In this document: positions 12,376 through 23,982 of the stretch, in pieces | Layout: every line of letters begins with the position of its first letter | Position numbering within the stretch: position 1 is the stretch's first letter | NCBI GenBank assembly: GCA_015680685.1 | Contig: MNCI01005329.1 | Coordinates: forward strand, 43,494-107,493 | Source of the DNA: Gnetum montanum | Taxonomy: Eukaryota; Streptophyta; Gnetopsida; Gnetales; Gnetaceae | Length of the DNA: 64,000 nt | Direction: 5' to 3' | Made by a program: the position numbers and the translations under genes | The notes under the pieces: generated by a model | Seen by the model: the letters and a program-made list of their open reading frames with translations, nothing else | Database searches by the model: none | What the model was told of the DNA's origin: nothing

Positions 12376-14499
12376 ATTCTATCTTAGCGAAAACCCAATT
12401 GATAACATCTCAAATTACTAATTTTATGCATATCCATATACTAGTAGAAACTTCTCCACTCTTGTTCTTTACTAAATTCTTGCACTTATAATTTCTAGAC
12501 ATAATCATGATTGGTATCATGATAGAAAATCAATTTTGGGTCCTCCTCATATGGGCCTTGAAGCTACAGATCTTCCATTGATTATGCCCATCTTCATAGT
12601 TGAAAAATTGATAAGTCAAAATCTTGCAAAGATTCTAGAAGTGCTTGAATAGGCATATCCTAATATAAAAAATTGGTTTCCTCTTTGGTTCTAACGTATT
12701 TCTTTGGCATCTTAAGTGTTTGACTTATCGATTGGATAGATTACCTTGGGAATTTCAAGTAGCTCTATATTTTTAAATAGCTTTGTGCGATTTCTACAAA
12801 ATTCACAAAAATTCCTTTGTAGTAGTAGGCATAATTGTGGTTGGTGTAAGAACTTACATATTAATAATGAGCATTTAAAATGCAATCTTCTTTAAGGCAT
12901 TTATATTCAATCATTAACCTTCTCTGTTAGCATATTGTGAACTCCACTTTTCTTAGTCCTAGGGATGTATAAGCCATTTTATTTTTAAAATCTTACCAGA
13001 TATTTGTCAAGTCATAACTTTGTTGTCATTTGATGAAGTTATAGAATTTTATTTTATCCCTTTTGGGAAGTAGAATTATGGTTATTTTTCTTACTTCTAT
13101 TCAAGTCTTCTTTTATTCTTTGGCTTAAATTAGGATAATGAAAATTTTCCCCAATTGTAGAGTAGAAGAAATGGTGTTTGGTATAATTTGTATAGTGTTG
13201 TATTAATGAAATGGGGTAAAACATGTTTTTCCAATTCATGTGATGAGACATATGCCATTTATAATTTTTTGTGTAGTTACTCTTATTCACAAAACTTAGG
13301 CCAATTCAAAAATTTGTTGCCTTATTTGAACTGAAATTTTAGTGTTTTTAAATGGAAGTTTCTGGGAAGTTTTCTATTTGATCTTTGAAATGAGAAGAAT
13401 GTGGTTTATCTAATAGTGAATTGGAAAAAATGATAATCAACCCATTTAACCTTAAGGCACTAAGAGTTTAGGAAATGGGATAAAGGAACTTTTTCCCATC
13501 TCAAAGAGTAGCTTCCTTGTCATTTTACCTATTTCAAACTTCACGTAGTAAAAGAACTAGTAATTAATATAGTTGAAATGATGGAGATACTACATTCTTG
13601 ACTCTTAGTCATTCAATTTTTTTAAAATTGAAAAATTATGAGCTGGCTAATTAGTAAAATAGGCCAAATGGATTTTATCCATTTGGGAGATGGAGAAATT
13701 GGCTTTTACAAATTTGGATTTTCATGTTATGGTCAAACTAGAGGTATCCTTTCTAAATTTGGATAAAGAAGAAATGGCCCATTTTTGGAATTATGAAATT
13801 CAACCATTTCTTTATTTCTATCTATATTTTATTCTATCTTTGAATTGGAAAAAATGTCATTTATCCCAATAGCAAGTTGGAAGTAATATATATTACCTAA
13901 ATTTGGCCTAAATATGCTTTTTGGGTTTGAAGTGCACTATGTTTGTGCTATGTGGTACATTCATTTTGATTACTAAAATGGAAGGAATTAGTTCCACCGA
14001 ATTTCATATAGTAGTTTTCTAGCCACTTTTCCCATTTTAGGTATTACACCATGAGTTAGGATAAACTTATTTTGGCCTATTTCACAAATTGGGCAAAGTC
14101 CCTTTTCTCCATCTAGGCTTAAACTTGTAAAAATGACTAGTCAAATTTTGATGATGTGTCTTTGCATTGACATTACATCATGTATTGATTTTATTTTGAA
14201 ATGGATTATATTACTCTTATTCCATTTATGCAAGTCAAAGAATGTCCAATTTTCCCATTTCATAGTTTATGCTTAATGCACCACATGGGCTAGTGTAGAG
14301 AAACGATCTTTGATCAATCTTGATTCATGTGTTGACTTTTTTCTTTTCTCTACTCACTGAAATGGGAGAAATATATTTTTCCCATTTTATGTGCTAGTTT
14401 ACTAGCCATTTTTTCCATTTTGATTATTGTGATAGAGAATTCATTTGTGAGGTGCTGAAGTTGGAACACACATCTTATGACCAAATTTAACTTGTAAAA
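12376..14499 (+). other. Old non-coding DNA rich in AAATGGG / CCCATTT words
   Basis: No gene is recognised. Between about 13.3 and 14.5 kb short words such as GAAATGGG, TTTTCCCATTTT and AATTGGAAAAAATG recur many times on both strands, suggesting a very old degenerate repeat. It may be a weak continuation of the inverted arm that follows. Confidence 0.4.
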
Positions 14500-16658
14500 A
14501 TTAATATTGGCCATGTAACTATTGGCACCTATTTGAGACTATCAACATTTACTTTCGATCCCATGACTAGAATCATGGGAAATGAAGGTGTTCATTCAAA
14601 CTTGAGTTTAGATTTTTTCTAGTCTTTGGACACACCAAGGTCTAGATACCTTCAAATAAACTCAGTGGTAATAGAGTGAACTAAGCATAAATGTGTGTTT
14701 GCTACTATGAATGTTTAAATGCTTGATTTTGTATATGAAACTATAACTAGCTATTATAACAAAAATTTAGGTAATTTTGTTACATACTATGAGTCATTAA
14801 GGATTTCTATTTTGTGAAGTTACTTAGTTTATATAGTTCCTATAGTACATTACTTGAAACAAATAAAATTTCATCAAAATGGTTAAGCACAATTCTGTGG
14901 AAATCTACTTCTAATCTTCCTCAAAGAGAAGGATCCACAAGAAAATTAGAAATAGAGCAAGATTTAATGGATTTTAAAAGAAAAGAAGAAAGAAAGAATA
15001 TTTGTGTGAAATCTAAAATATTTAAGTGAGATTAATTGAACATGAGGAAACACTTAAAAATGAAGCTATTCCAATTCAATCCAAAGTGTTATAAATTGTC
15101 CATACCTTTGAGTTCAATAAGCAATTTTGTAAAGGAAACTCTTCTTAAACTACCAAAATGGCTTGTAAAAGACAAAATATAAGCTATTATTTGGCTAGGC
15201 AATAGTTGTCAAGAATTGCAAATAATAGAGCTATTAGAAAAGATTTAAAAATTTCAAGATTAAACACCAAGGAAAATACTTTAAAATTGAGGCTATTTCA
15301 AATCAGCTCAAAGTATCAAAGATTTTCTAGACCCTCTAGACTTGCAGATGATTTCATAAAGAAATTGCTATGAAATTGCTCAAGATGCTTTTACAAGGAA
15401 AAAATAAGCTCTTACATCGCAACCAAATAGAAGTTTAAAATTGCACAAAAATAAAGCTATAAGAGAAATTAGAAAAATCCCAAAATTAAATGCCAAGCAC
15501 AATACTATCTATACCATTAGCTAAGCAACTAAGAGAAGATGAGAAGAAAAGAACTTACAAGATTTAAACAAAGTACCTAAATTGATGGTGCAATTAGCAA
15601 GCCATTCTTAGAAATATTCAATACTTATTCTTGATTTTCCCCTTTTTTCTTTCGACCTATGAAACTCTTCTTATAGTGGCTTTTTGGTAGTTACAATCAT
15701 TATGGAAAATTAAAGTGTGTTATAACCACTATTGGAGTTTGTTATAACCACCATAGAAATTAATGAGAATTATTTATAAACACCATAGAAGTTAATGGGA
15801 GTTAGTTATAACCATCATAACAATTAAAAGATATAGTTGAAAAATGTCATCTTTATATAGGATGTTAAATAACTAACCTATAAATCTCTTTATTTTGCTT
15901 TCCTTGAAACTTTATCCTTAGCATAAGCTCATAATTTGTTGACACATCAATGGCAGGTGCACATAATTTATGCTTATCGTGATCAATCATAGTGGTGAGA
16001 CTTTTAATAAACAAGCTTAAAAAATGTGGCTTCAATCCCAAGTGCCTTCTTCAATTCCAATTCACATGAATATAAATATAGGATAACCAATACTAAGATT
16101 GATTACACATATGTAGAGTAAGAATAAAAATCTTACCATTAATCTGGATTTATTTATGTAACTAATTATATATATAATTATAATTATAAAGTGTAAACTT
16201 TACCAAATTAATATTAATTCACTAGATGAGAAAGGTAAGCAAATAGGCCCTAAAAGTTTCCATGTTATCCACCCTAGTAGNGATGGAGAACATTTGGCCC
16301 AAAAAAGTATTTCAAAATAATGGAAACAATGTACAAGCCCATGATACTTGCTCATAATAACTCAAGAAAAAAATATCATAGCCATGGGAAGCTCTTCGCA
16401 ATGAATGAAAGATTAGCATTTGTAACAAGAAAGAAATTATTTAAAACAAGTTTCTCAAAGTGAGAGCACATTACTACGTATCTTAAGGATTTGTCAAATA
16501 CCTACCCATAACTGAGTACCATTGATTTAATCTTAGATTACTAATGAATATTACCATTGTTACTCCATCATTTAAATAATATGTATGCCCCACATTAAGT
16601 GGTTTAAGGTTTTCACAATTCCAAGTAACTTTAGCTTGTAACATATGATTACGTGAGA
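14500..16658 (+). repeat. Left arm of a large inverted duplication
   Basis: Read on the minus strand it runs parallel to 30180-32480 read on the plus strand. Shared phrases include CTCCATC, GAATTAATATTAATTTGG, AAGTTTACACTTTATAAT and TTGAAGAAGGCAC. A shared reading frame contains FPQRE/LPQRE, TRKLEIEQDL and DFKRKEE (14814-15029 here, 31836-32135 there). Overall similarity by eye is roughly 75-85%. The right arm holds about 400 extra bases (30600-31010). An undetermined base (n) is at 16281, next to that indel. Confidence 0.8.
16400..16658 (-). pseudogene. LRR-coding fragment, left copy, cut by CopA
   Basis: The minus strand reads NLKPLNVGHTYYLNDGV, a leucine-rich-repeat-like segment; the right copy at 30172-30462 is better kept. 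CopA is inserted at the upstream end of this fragment: on the minus strand TCTCACG follows the element and AATCTCC precedes it at 22427. It is a relic, not a gene. F-box/LRR proteins have this repeat style (LxxLxL...L.D.G), but no F-box is seen. Confidence 0.5.
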
Positions 16659-17049
16659 TGTAATACAAAAATTTGTAGATTGTACAAGAAATTTACATGC
16701 ATAGATAACCAGAAATGCACAATGCAGAAGCAAATGGAACTGACCTCTAGCCATTTATGTCTTGAATTAAAATTGGTGTTTGGATTCTTCTTTCACATCA
16801 ACGCTCTACAACGATGGTATATGGAACCTCTAAGCATCTGTGAAAGGGACTAAAACTATAATCCTACTGTGATTTGTGATGCCTTTGTTCTCCCATTAAG
16901 AAAAAATTTATAGGCCATAGAATCGGTTACCATGAGAAATTAGAAAAAAAAAAGACCAAATGCCAATGCATAAGTGTGTTACCAGATATGGAGGCCACTT
17001 TGATGCATTAACATACACATAAACATGGAAACACATAATGCATGTTACA
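16659..17049 (-). repeat. CopA 3' LTR (391 bp)
   Basis: Shares GTAATACAAAAATTTGT, 'TTTACATGCATAGATAA' and 'GAAATGCACAATGC' with 22042-22426. The plus strand just right of it reads ATGTCCCACTTGG, i.e. the minus-strand tract CCAAGTGGGACAT, a normal Copia polypurine tract. Confidence 0.92.
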
Positions 17050-17511
17050 ATGTCCCACTTGGTCTCCATATTTAATAAACTCCAAAGTTCAAGAAATAAA
17101 TGCATGAACCATGGAAATAGTTCCTCTTAATGTAAGTATCATATTCCATGTATTACAATGCATTATCTCTCAAAAATAATTCCTTATATGGTAACTAGCT
17201 TTATGAATAAACTAATGTTCATGCTAGGTCTTGCCATATGTGAATTTTCTCTCATAACTATATGGGAAAGCCATATGAGAAAATAGCACAATTGAATAAG
17301 ATATTTATGAATACTGTAAAGTTCTACATACAACAAATTACATGATGGAAGCAAGTCCCATCAAAACTACATGGTCTTGAAATGACTTAAATGGCATTCC
17401 TTTTATCAAAGGATTAGTTATCATTAATTCAGTGCATATATGCTCAATGATCACTTTTTTTTCCTTAATGCATCTGCTTATGGCAAAGTACTTTATGTAA
17501 ATGTGTTTACT

Positions 17512-18840
17512 TCAACTATCACTCTTATTATTCTTAGACATAAAGATAGTAGTTGAGTTGTCACAAAACATTCTTAATAGCCTAGATATAAAATTCTTAA
17601 TTCTAAACCATAATATGAAACTCTTTAACCATAAACCATGTGAAGTAGCCTCAAAATAAGAAATGAACTCTACCTCCATCATGGAAGTAGTAACCAAAAT
17701 TTTCTTTTCACTCCTCGAAGATATAGCTCCTCCAGCTAGCATAAAACATAACTAGATGTTGATTTTCGTGAATCAACACAGCCAACAAAGTCTAAATTGA
17801 AGTAGCCAATCACTTCTAATAAGTTAGTTCATTTATACATAATCATGTAATATTTTATACCTTGAAGGTATCTCATCACTTTCTTTGCAACCCTCCAATG
17901 GTCAATACCTAGATTACTCTAATATCTATCCAACATTCCCACAACAAATGCAATGTTAGGTCTTGTGCATACCTGAGCATACATAAGGCTTCCAAAAACT
18001 GAAGCATATAGAATGTTTCTCATCTAAATTTTCTCTAAATCCTTCCTAAGGCATTGGTTTAAATTAAACTTGTCACCCTTCACAATGGATGGTATACTTG
18101 GTGAACAATCTTTCATCTGAAACCTCTCTAAAACTTTATTGATATAGGTTTCTTGTGATAGTCCTAGAATACATCTAGATCTGTGCCTATGAATTTGAAT
18201 GCCAATGACATAAGATGCCTCACCCATATCCTTCATGTCAAAATTCTTAGAGAAAAATGTTTTTCCTCATATAGAAATCCACTATTATTGGTTGCAAGAA
18301 GGATATCATCCACATATAGAACAAGGAAATAGATTTTTCTTCCACTGGCCTTTTGGTATATACATTGATCCATGATGTTTTTTTCAAAACCAAATGAAGT
18401 GATGATATCATAGAACTTTAAGTACCATTGACAGGAGGCTTGTTTCAATTCATATATGGATTTCTTGAGCTTGCATACCAATTGCTCATCATTACTAGAG
18501 GAAAATCCATTAGGTTGTTTCATATAAACCTCTTCGTCTAGATCACGATTGAGGAATGCTATTTTTACATCCATTTAATCTAATTCAAGATCAAAATGGG
18601 CAACTAATGCCACGATAACATGAAGGGAGTCCTTCTTAGATACAAGAGAAGGTTTTCTTGTAATCTATTCCCTCTTTTTGAGTGAAACCTTTAGCGACAA
18701 GTTTGGATTTATATCTTTTAATGTTTCCCAATGAGTCTTTCTTAGTCTTGAAGAGCCATTTGCAACCAATGGCTTTCACATCATTAGGAAACTTTACAAG
18801 ATTCCAAACTCCATTAGATGACATAGGGTTCATCTTGTCT
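17512..18840 (-). pseudogene. CopA reverse transcriptase and RNase H
   Basis: RT starts at WNLVKFPNDVKAIGCKWLFK, then KSKLVAKGFTQKEGIDY, AFLNRDLDEEVYMKQPNGF and the core LYVDDILL (YVDD at 18305-18316, both Asp retained). It goes on through GEASYVIGIQIHRHRSR to the RNase H end: AISSRSEKKILVTTSMMEVEF and DNSTTIFMSKNN, whose first His/Asp parts are decayed. Several frame changes (for example near 18236) and stops disable it. It would make cDNA inside the Copia particle. Confidence 0.92.
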
Positions 18841-19279
18841 TTCTGGCATTATACTAGAAGTTAGATTCCTTACAATTGATGGCTTGTGAAAACATTTCGA
18901 GATCATTTTTGGTTTCTATGTTGTAGTTAGACTCTTGTAGATACACCATATGGTCACTAGGAATCGTTGATCACCTTACTCTAGTAGATCTTCTTAATGT
19001 TGGTTCATCATTCTCTTGAGGATCATGATGTTCAATAGGCTATTCAATAGGTCTTGGTATCTGTTGTTCAGCTGGATCTACTACTTTTTGATTAGTAGTT
19101 TGTGGAACATCAATGACTAGTTGTTGTTCATTACACATTTGTGCTCTAGGCATATTCTTCATAATAATTAGTCTATCATTTAAAGTATTAGTTTGAGCAT
19201 CTATATGATCTATCTCAAGAATAATGTTCTAGGATCTACTACTCCCACTAATAAAGTCATTCTTAAGAAATTTAGCATA
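18841..19279 (-). other. CopA integrase-RT linker, decayed
   Basis: The minus strand gives a hydrophilic coding-like stretch with RRSTRVR-type basic residues, the usual linker that precedes Copia RT. Several stops are present. Confidence 0.55.
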
Positions 19280-20380
19280 CCTTGATTCTACAAACCTAGT
19301 AGTATGTGATGGGTAATAAAATCTATATCCCTTAAACTGTTCAGCATATCCAATGACATACCCACTTATGGTCCTTGGGTCTAGCTTCTTTTCTTGTGGA
19401 TTATAGACTCTTACTTCAAACGGGCATCCCCAAACATGTATATGTCACAAACTTGGTTTCCAAACTTTTCATAATTCAAATGGTGTCTTTGAGATAGCCT
19501 TGGTTGGAACTTGATTTGATATATACACCACCATCTTGAGAGCTTCAGACCATAAGGACTTAGGAAGCTTGGAGTTGCTAAGCATACTCTACATCATGTT
19601 CAATAATGTTTGATTTCTTCTTTCTACCACACCATTCTAGTATGGAGAACCAAACATAGTTTACTAGGCAACAATTCCATGCTCTTGAAGAAAATTAGCA
19701 AATGGACTAGGTGCTTGTCCATCATCAGTATATCTACCATAGTATTCACCACCTCTATTAGATCTCACTAACTTTATTTGCTTATCACATTGTTTCTCTA
19801 CTTTAGCCTTAAACTGCTTAAAGGCATCTAAAGGTTTACTCTTGTTATGAAGTAGGTAGAGATACATATATCATGAGTAATTATCAATAAAGTTAATGAA
19901 ATACTTTTGATCATACACGTCCATATTTGGACTACAAATATCTGTATGTATGATCTCTAATATGTCTGAACTCCTCTTGGTGTCTTTCTTTGACATATTG
20001 TTCTACTTTCCCTTTATGTAGTCCACATAAGTGTCAAAGTTAGTAAACTCTAGAGTACTAAGTACTCCATCATTTACTAATCTCTTTATTTTTTGAATAG
20101 AGATATGTCCTAATCTACAATGCCACAACATAGAGGACTCATCATTCATAACATATCTATTAATGCTAGCATGGACATGCATAGAAGTATAAGAAGTTTC
20201 TTGTTGTAAATTAATGTTGAAAAGACCATCTATCAATGTACTACTTCCAATAAGTTTAGGTCTATAATGTAGATTGGATATAATATCTGAAAAATTAAAG
20301 GAAAATCCCAGTAATACAAGCCTTGAAATAGAAATATAAAATGTCTTTTCCAACTCTAAAAAAAAAACCATTTCTTAAAA
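19280..20380 (-). pseudogene. CopA GAG-pre-integrase and integrase, middle Asp replaced by Asn
   Basis: The zinc-binding pre-integrase motif SSMLWHCRLGHISIQKIKRL is followed by LEIIHTDICSP (first catalytic Asp). The middle catalytic position reads VRSNRGGEYYGRYTDDG, with AAT at 19757-19759 where the family has Asp. The Glu is kept in WNGVVERRNQTLL (GAA at 19622-19624), 45 codons on, a spacing usual in this Copia group. The C-terminal part includes GYAEQFKGYRFYYP. Integrase would insert the cDNA; the Asp-to-Asn change (G-to-A) would stop it. Confidence 0.9.
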
Positions 20381-20599
20381 CTAATTTGAATGTTTTGATT
20401 ACCTCCACATGTGAGAACATCTTGTTGCCTGAAAAGATGGAAGGCTCATTTTCCACTGGCTTCCTTAGGTTTTGCACCCCCTTTAAGGAATTGATAACAT
20501 GGATTGTAGTACCAAAGTCAATCCACTATGTGTCATGCCCAATATCAACCATATTAGATTCAAAATAAATAAGTGAGAGTTAAGTACTTTTCTTTTCAA

Positions 20600-21460
20600 C
20601 CCATTTCTGATATTTAGGACAATCCTTCTTTATATGCCCCTTTTTTCTTGTAGAAAAAACATCTGGATTCCTTCTTAATATTAGCTTGTGTAAGCAATTT
20701 GACCTTCCACTTGCCTTTGTCTTGTTCTTTATTCTTTTCTTGTGCGATTAGATTCCCACTCTCTTTTGCTTCCATTGCAAGTTTACCCTCTTCTTGCACA
20801 CACATGATCATTAGTTCATTGATTGACCATTTGTCTCTATGTGTGTTATAAGAAATCTTAAAGGGTTTGTACTATGCTGGGAGCATGTTTGAGATGTAGT
20901 GCATAAGGAAAGATTCTGACATCTCAACCTTAAGTGTTTTGAGTTGAGTTGTTATATCCCTCATTTTCATGATGTGCTCACGCACACCATGAGTTTTAGT
21001 GAGCTTCATGGATGAGAACTTTATTTATTATTAAGGTGTTAGCGAATGCTTTGTGTGATGACTCAAATTATTCATCAATTTCCTTTAACAAAACATGCAC
21101 ATTATCATACTATTCTAGTGAACCACACATTTTAGCTAAGATCTTGATTTTTATAAACATGACAAAGAGATGATTAGATTGCTCCCATTTTTCATAATTA
21201 CCAATATCATTTGGATGTTTGGTTGGGTGGTTCATCTTTATGGATAGCATAATCAATGTCCATCTAGCCTAAATGAAGAAAATTTCTCTCCTTCCACACC
21301 TTATAATTATCACCCTTTAATTGAGGAATGTCACATTTAAAATTAGAGTAGCTTACAAGTTGTACAATTGTATAATTAAACATGCTTATATCACTAAATT
21401 TGAGGTTAAAATACCACAAGACATGTTTACCAATGTAAATCATGTAAAAATATAAATCAA
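20600..21460 (-). pseudogene. gag: CopA Gag with broken zinc knuckle
   Basis: The N-terminus reads PQLKGDNYKVWKERNFLHLG and MDIDYAIHKDEPP, typical of Copia Gag. The zinc knuckle at 20619-20661 should be CX2CX4HX4C. It reads CFFYKKKG and then, after a one-base insertion in a G-run, HIKKDCPKYQKW. The second Cys has become Tyr (TGC to TAC at 20650-20652). The region after it (about 20380-20600) should hold the protease, which I cannot delimit. Confidence 0.8.
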
Positions 21461-22028
21461 ATGACATAAAATTGCTTATGAGCTAAATTTTAATTCAAAC
21501 AAATTCATATATCTTTACGATGAACCTGTTAAATTATATTCCTTTTCTTAATCCTTGTGGGTAAATTAAGAAAAATAATTTAACATATCATCCTAATTAA
21601 TTATATTAAATACAATAAAAATTCCTATGGGATAAAGTTTATTATATTACATATGATTAATCACAATTTAATTTTCCATATGTGATCCAAAACTTTTAAC
21701 AATTTTTGCATAATTAAAGATGATGTGGCTATTCTCTAATCATACAATAAGAAAAAAATAAATAAAAAATCACAAGTTACAATTTTATATAGAAAAAATT
21801 ATGCATTACAAAATTTTTAATATTCTTTAAATGAAGCAACTTGATGCATAATTCAAAACCCCAAAATATCACCTAAACCGGCACTTGTCATGCTTTGTAG
21901 AAAGGACCCACACAAACCAATGCCGCAGAGGCTAGTAATTTTATAGGGATGCCCATCACAATTATAAATAGGCCTTCCACTTACTCTGCTAATGGCATCA
22001 AGAAAGACAGAGAGAGACAAAGATGAAA
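21461..22028 (-). other. CopA 5' leader
   Basis: AT-rich untranslated leader between primer site and Gag. No frame or motif is recognised apart from a purine/pyrimidine GAGAGA run near 22010. Confidence 0.5.
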
Positions 22029-22039
22029 CTTTGATACCA
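22029..22039 (-). other. CopA primer-binding site (initiator Met tRNA type)
   Basis: The minus strand reads TGGTATCAAAG two bases after the LTR end. The family consensus is TGGTATCAGAG. Confidence 0.85.
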
Positions 22040-22041
22040 AA

Positions 22042-22426
22042 TGTAATACAAAAATTTGTGGATTGCACAAGATATTTACATGCATAGATAAATGGAAATG
22101 CACAATGCGGAAGCAAATGGAATTGACCTCTAGCTATTGGTATCTTGAATTAAACTTGCATTGGGATTCTTCTTTCACATAGGCCCTTTGCAACGATGGT
22201 GTATGTAACCTTTAAGCATCTATGAAAGGGACCAAAACTGCAATCCTGTTATGATTTGTGGTGCCTTTGTTCTTTCATCAACAATGAATTTATAAGCCAT
22301 GAAATTGGTTATCATGAGAAATTAGAAAAAAAATAAGAGACCCAATGCCAACGCATAAACACATTCTGGACATAGAGGCCACCTTTATGCATACAGGTAA
22401 ACATGGAAATGCTTAACCTATGTGTC
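22042..22426 (-). repeat. CopA 5' LTR
   Basis: Parallel to 16659-17049. The last 20 bases on the right are diverged (CGACACATAGG on the minus strand against TGTAACATGC), so the exact edge is uncertain by a few bases. Confidence 0.85.
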
Positions 22427-23250
22427 GGAGATTCGCTATTCTGGATAAATTTTCAAACTGGTCGCGTAGGATTGGGGACCGTGTACAGAAGAGCATTAAA
22501 TTTGCAAAGGATACCATATCATTCTTCAAGAGATCAAGAGATCCTCATCATCTAGAGGTTGTTTCCCTAAAAGATGAATGCCAAAGTATATCCTGTAGTT
22601 GGGAACTATCTGGTTAACCATTGGTAATGCGGGGAAAACTTTTTAATGCAAAGTGCTGATCCAGCCCTAGGGGCCATAGCCCTAGTAATACATCGCAGAG
22701 GAGCCATGAGAGTGTGTATGTATCTTGGTGCGGCCATCATCACAGAATCACGATTCTGGGACTCATATCCGAATTGAAAAGCTGTAGTGGCTATGGATCT
22801 AGAACCCCTCAACAAAGTTTCATGTTTTATGGCATCCACATCTGAAGTGCTTTTATGAGTGGAAGCTTTTGTTAAACTGTAAGTTCGATCAAAACTATCT
22901 GTAAAGCTATCATACAGAAGGGTTACTCGGAACCCTGATAGTAATAATGGTATATCAGCTGACAGAGCACCATCTACAGGTGCATATACAAGCTGGGCAG
23001 AGTCCCCAATAACAACCTCATTCACAACGTTGTTAACCTGTAATAAATCCGTCTCTTTTGAAAGAATAGAGCGTTCTCGAGAAGAGTTTTTTCCTTCGAA
23101 TTTCACCAGTTCCATTATCTCTTGATTTTCAACAGACTGAGCCAAGGGCATAGGAACTTCCCTTCGTCCAACTTCTTCTCCAGCTACTGCTCAGGCACCA
23201 TAAACGTGAATGCGCAAAATGTTCGAAGAGCTCCCATCAAATGCTTATTA
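22427..23250 (-). pseudogene. HD-Zip III (class III homeodomain-leucine zipper) C-terminal fragment
   Basis: The minus strand from 23151 to 22606 is the longest open frame in the window (181 codons, no stop). It reads PLAQSVENQEIMELVKFEG, then TDLLQVNNVVNEV, AQLVYAPVDGALSADIPLLL, SGFRV, then TAFQFGYESQNRDSV and QWLTR. This is the conserved block of plant HD-Zip III regulators between the START domain and the C-terminal MEKHLA domain. After the stop at 22606 the homology resumes in another frame (YRIYFGIHLLGKQPLDDED), so there is a frameshift. An 8-base tandem duplication near 22535 shifts it again. Homeodomain, zipper, START and the miR165/166 target site are absent. Upstream it fades at a TGA near 23190. 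No intron interrupts 546 coding bases, though HD-Zip III genes usually have many. GC and CpG content are higher than around it. I read it as a captured, possibly retroposed fragment, not a working gene. Confidence 0.8.
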
Positions 23251-23388
23251 TTCTTTTTAAATGCTGTATGAGGTTGCATGCATTACGATGTGTTGCTGCT
23301 CAAAATTATATTTCTCACCTTCCCACTCTGGTGGCTTCATAATTTTATTTTTATTCTCTGAATTCTTGTCTGGAGATAAAGTCTTACT

Positions 23389-23530
23389 TTATGAAAAGCG
23401 GGCGTCTCCAAAGCTTACATCACGGCTGACTTCCGTTTTTCCTTTTTCTAAATGAAAACATCTAAATGCTTTTGAGTTCGGCTCATATCCATAATTCATA
23501 TAACTTAATTTCTTTAACTTCTTTTGTAAG
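23389..23530 (-). pseudogene. Copia integrase C-terminal scrap
   Basis: The minus strand reads MNYGYEPNSKAFRCFHLE and then GKTEVSRDVSFGDARF, the block (GY..NSKAYR.....VSRDVVF) found at the end of Copia integrases. It lies only about 140 bases upstream of the HD-Zip III fragment on the same strand. It does not belong to CopA, whose own integrase is complete at 19.3-20.4 kb. Confidence 0.7.
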
Positions 23531-23977
23531 CACCTTAAGACAATACGATTGACATCCACAACTCTTCCAGCATCAATCATGAAAGATTTAATATTCATTG
23601 CTAGCTCCGGAACTAGAACGAGTCCAGCTCAAACCCAAGCAAATAGTCTTCCATAAATTCTGCAGCAACCCACCACTGAAATAATCACTTACAACAAGCA
23701 CAGAGAACCTAGCATCTGCGAGAGGATTTGTGGAATTTTTAGGCAGAGCTAAACTCTAGCAGAAAACTCTTCTGTCCTGTGCCAAAACCCCACGGGCCTG
23801 GAATCTGCCGTCTGCAATGAAGCTGAGTTTTTACTTCAGCCTGTAGGCATGCTTTTTCCCCAACACTGTTCCCATTCTTATGTCATTCGCATTCCTCGCT
23901 GCGTCATTTTATTTAACAGTGAATACTTTTTAAAAAACCTCATTTAAAACTATTAAGGTACCAAAAAAATCCTTGAT
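23531..23977 (-). other. GC-richer flank of the HD-Zip island
   Basis: About 450 bases with more CpG than the rest of the window. A short MEDYLLGFELDSF-like frame is present on the minus strand. I cannot assign it. It ends at the target site of X2. Confidence 0.35.
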
Positions 23978-23982
23978 CTCTT

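Larger units (their letters stand above)
16659..22426 (-). mobile_element. CopA: Ty1/Copia LTR retrotransposon, decayed
   Basis: On the minus strand: LTR, initiator-Met-type primer site, Gag, GAG-pre-integrase, integrase, RT, RNase H, polypurine tract, LTR. Integrase before RT is the Copia order. LTRs start TGTAA and end TTACA. Flanks are TGAGA (16654-16658) and GGAGA (22427-22431), which fit a 5-bp target duplication with one change. The host sequence it split is the LRR/HD-Zip-like pseudogene. Stops and frameshifts are spread through all domains. Confidence 0.9.

Noticed and set aside
21853-22116. Minus-strand frame of 87 codons with a hydrophobic start
   Set aside because: It straddles the CopA LTR, primer site and leader, so it cannot be a gene.
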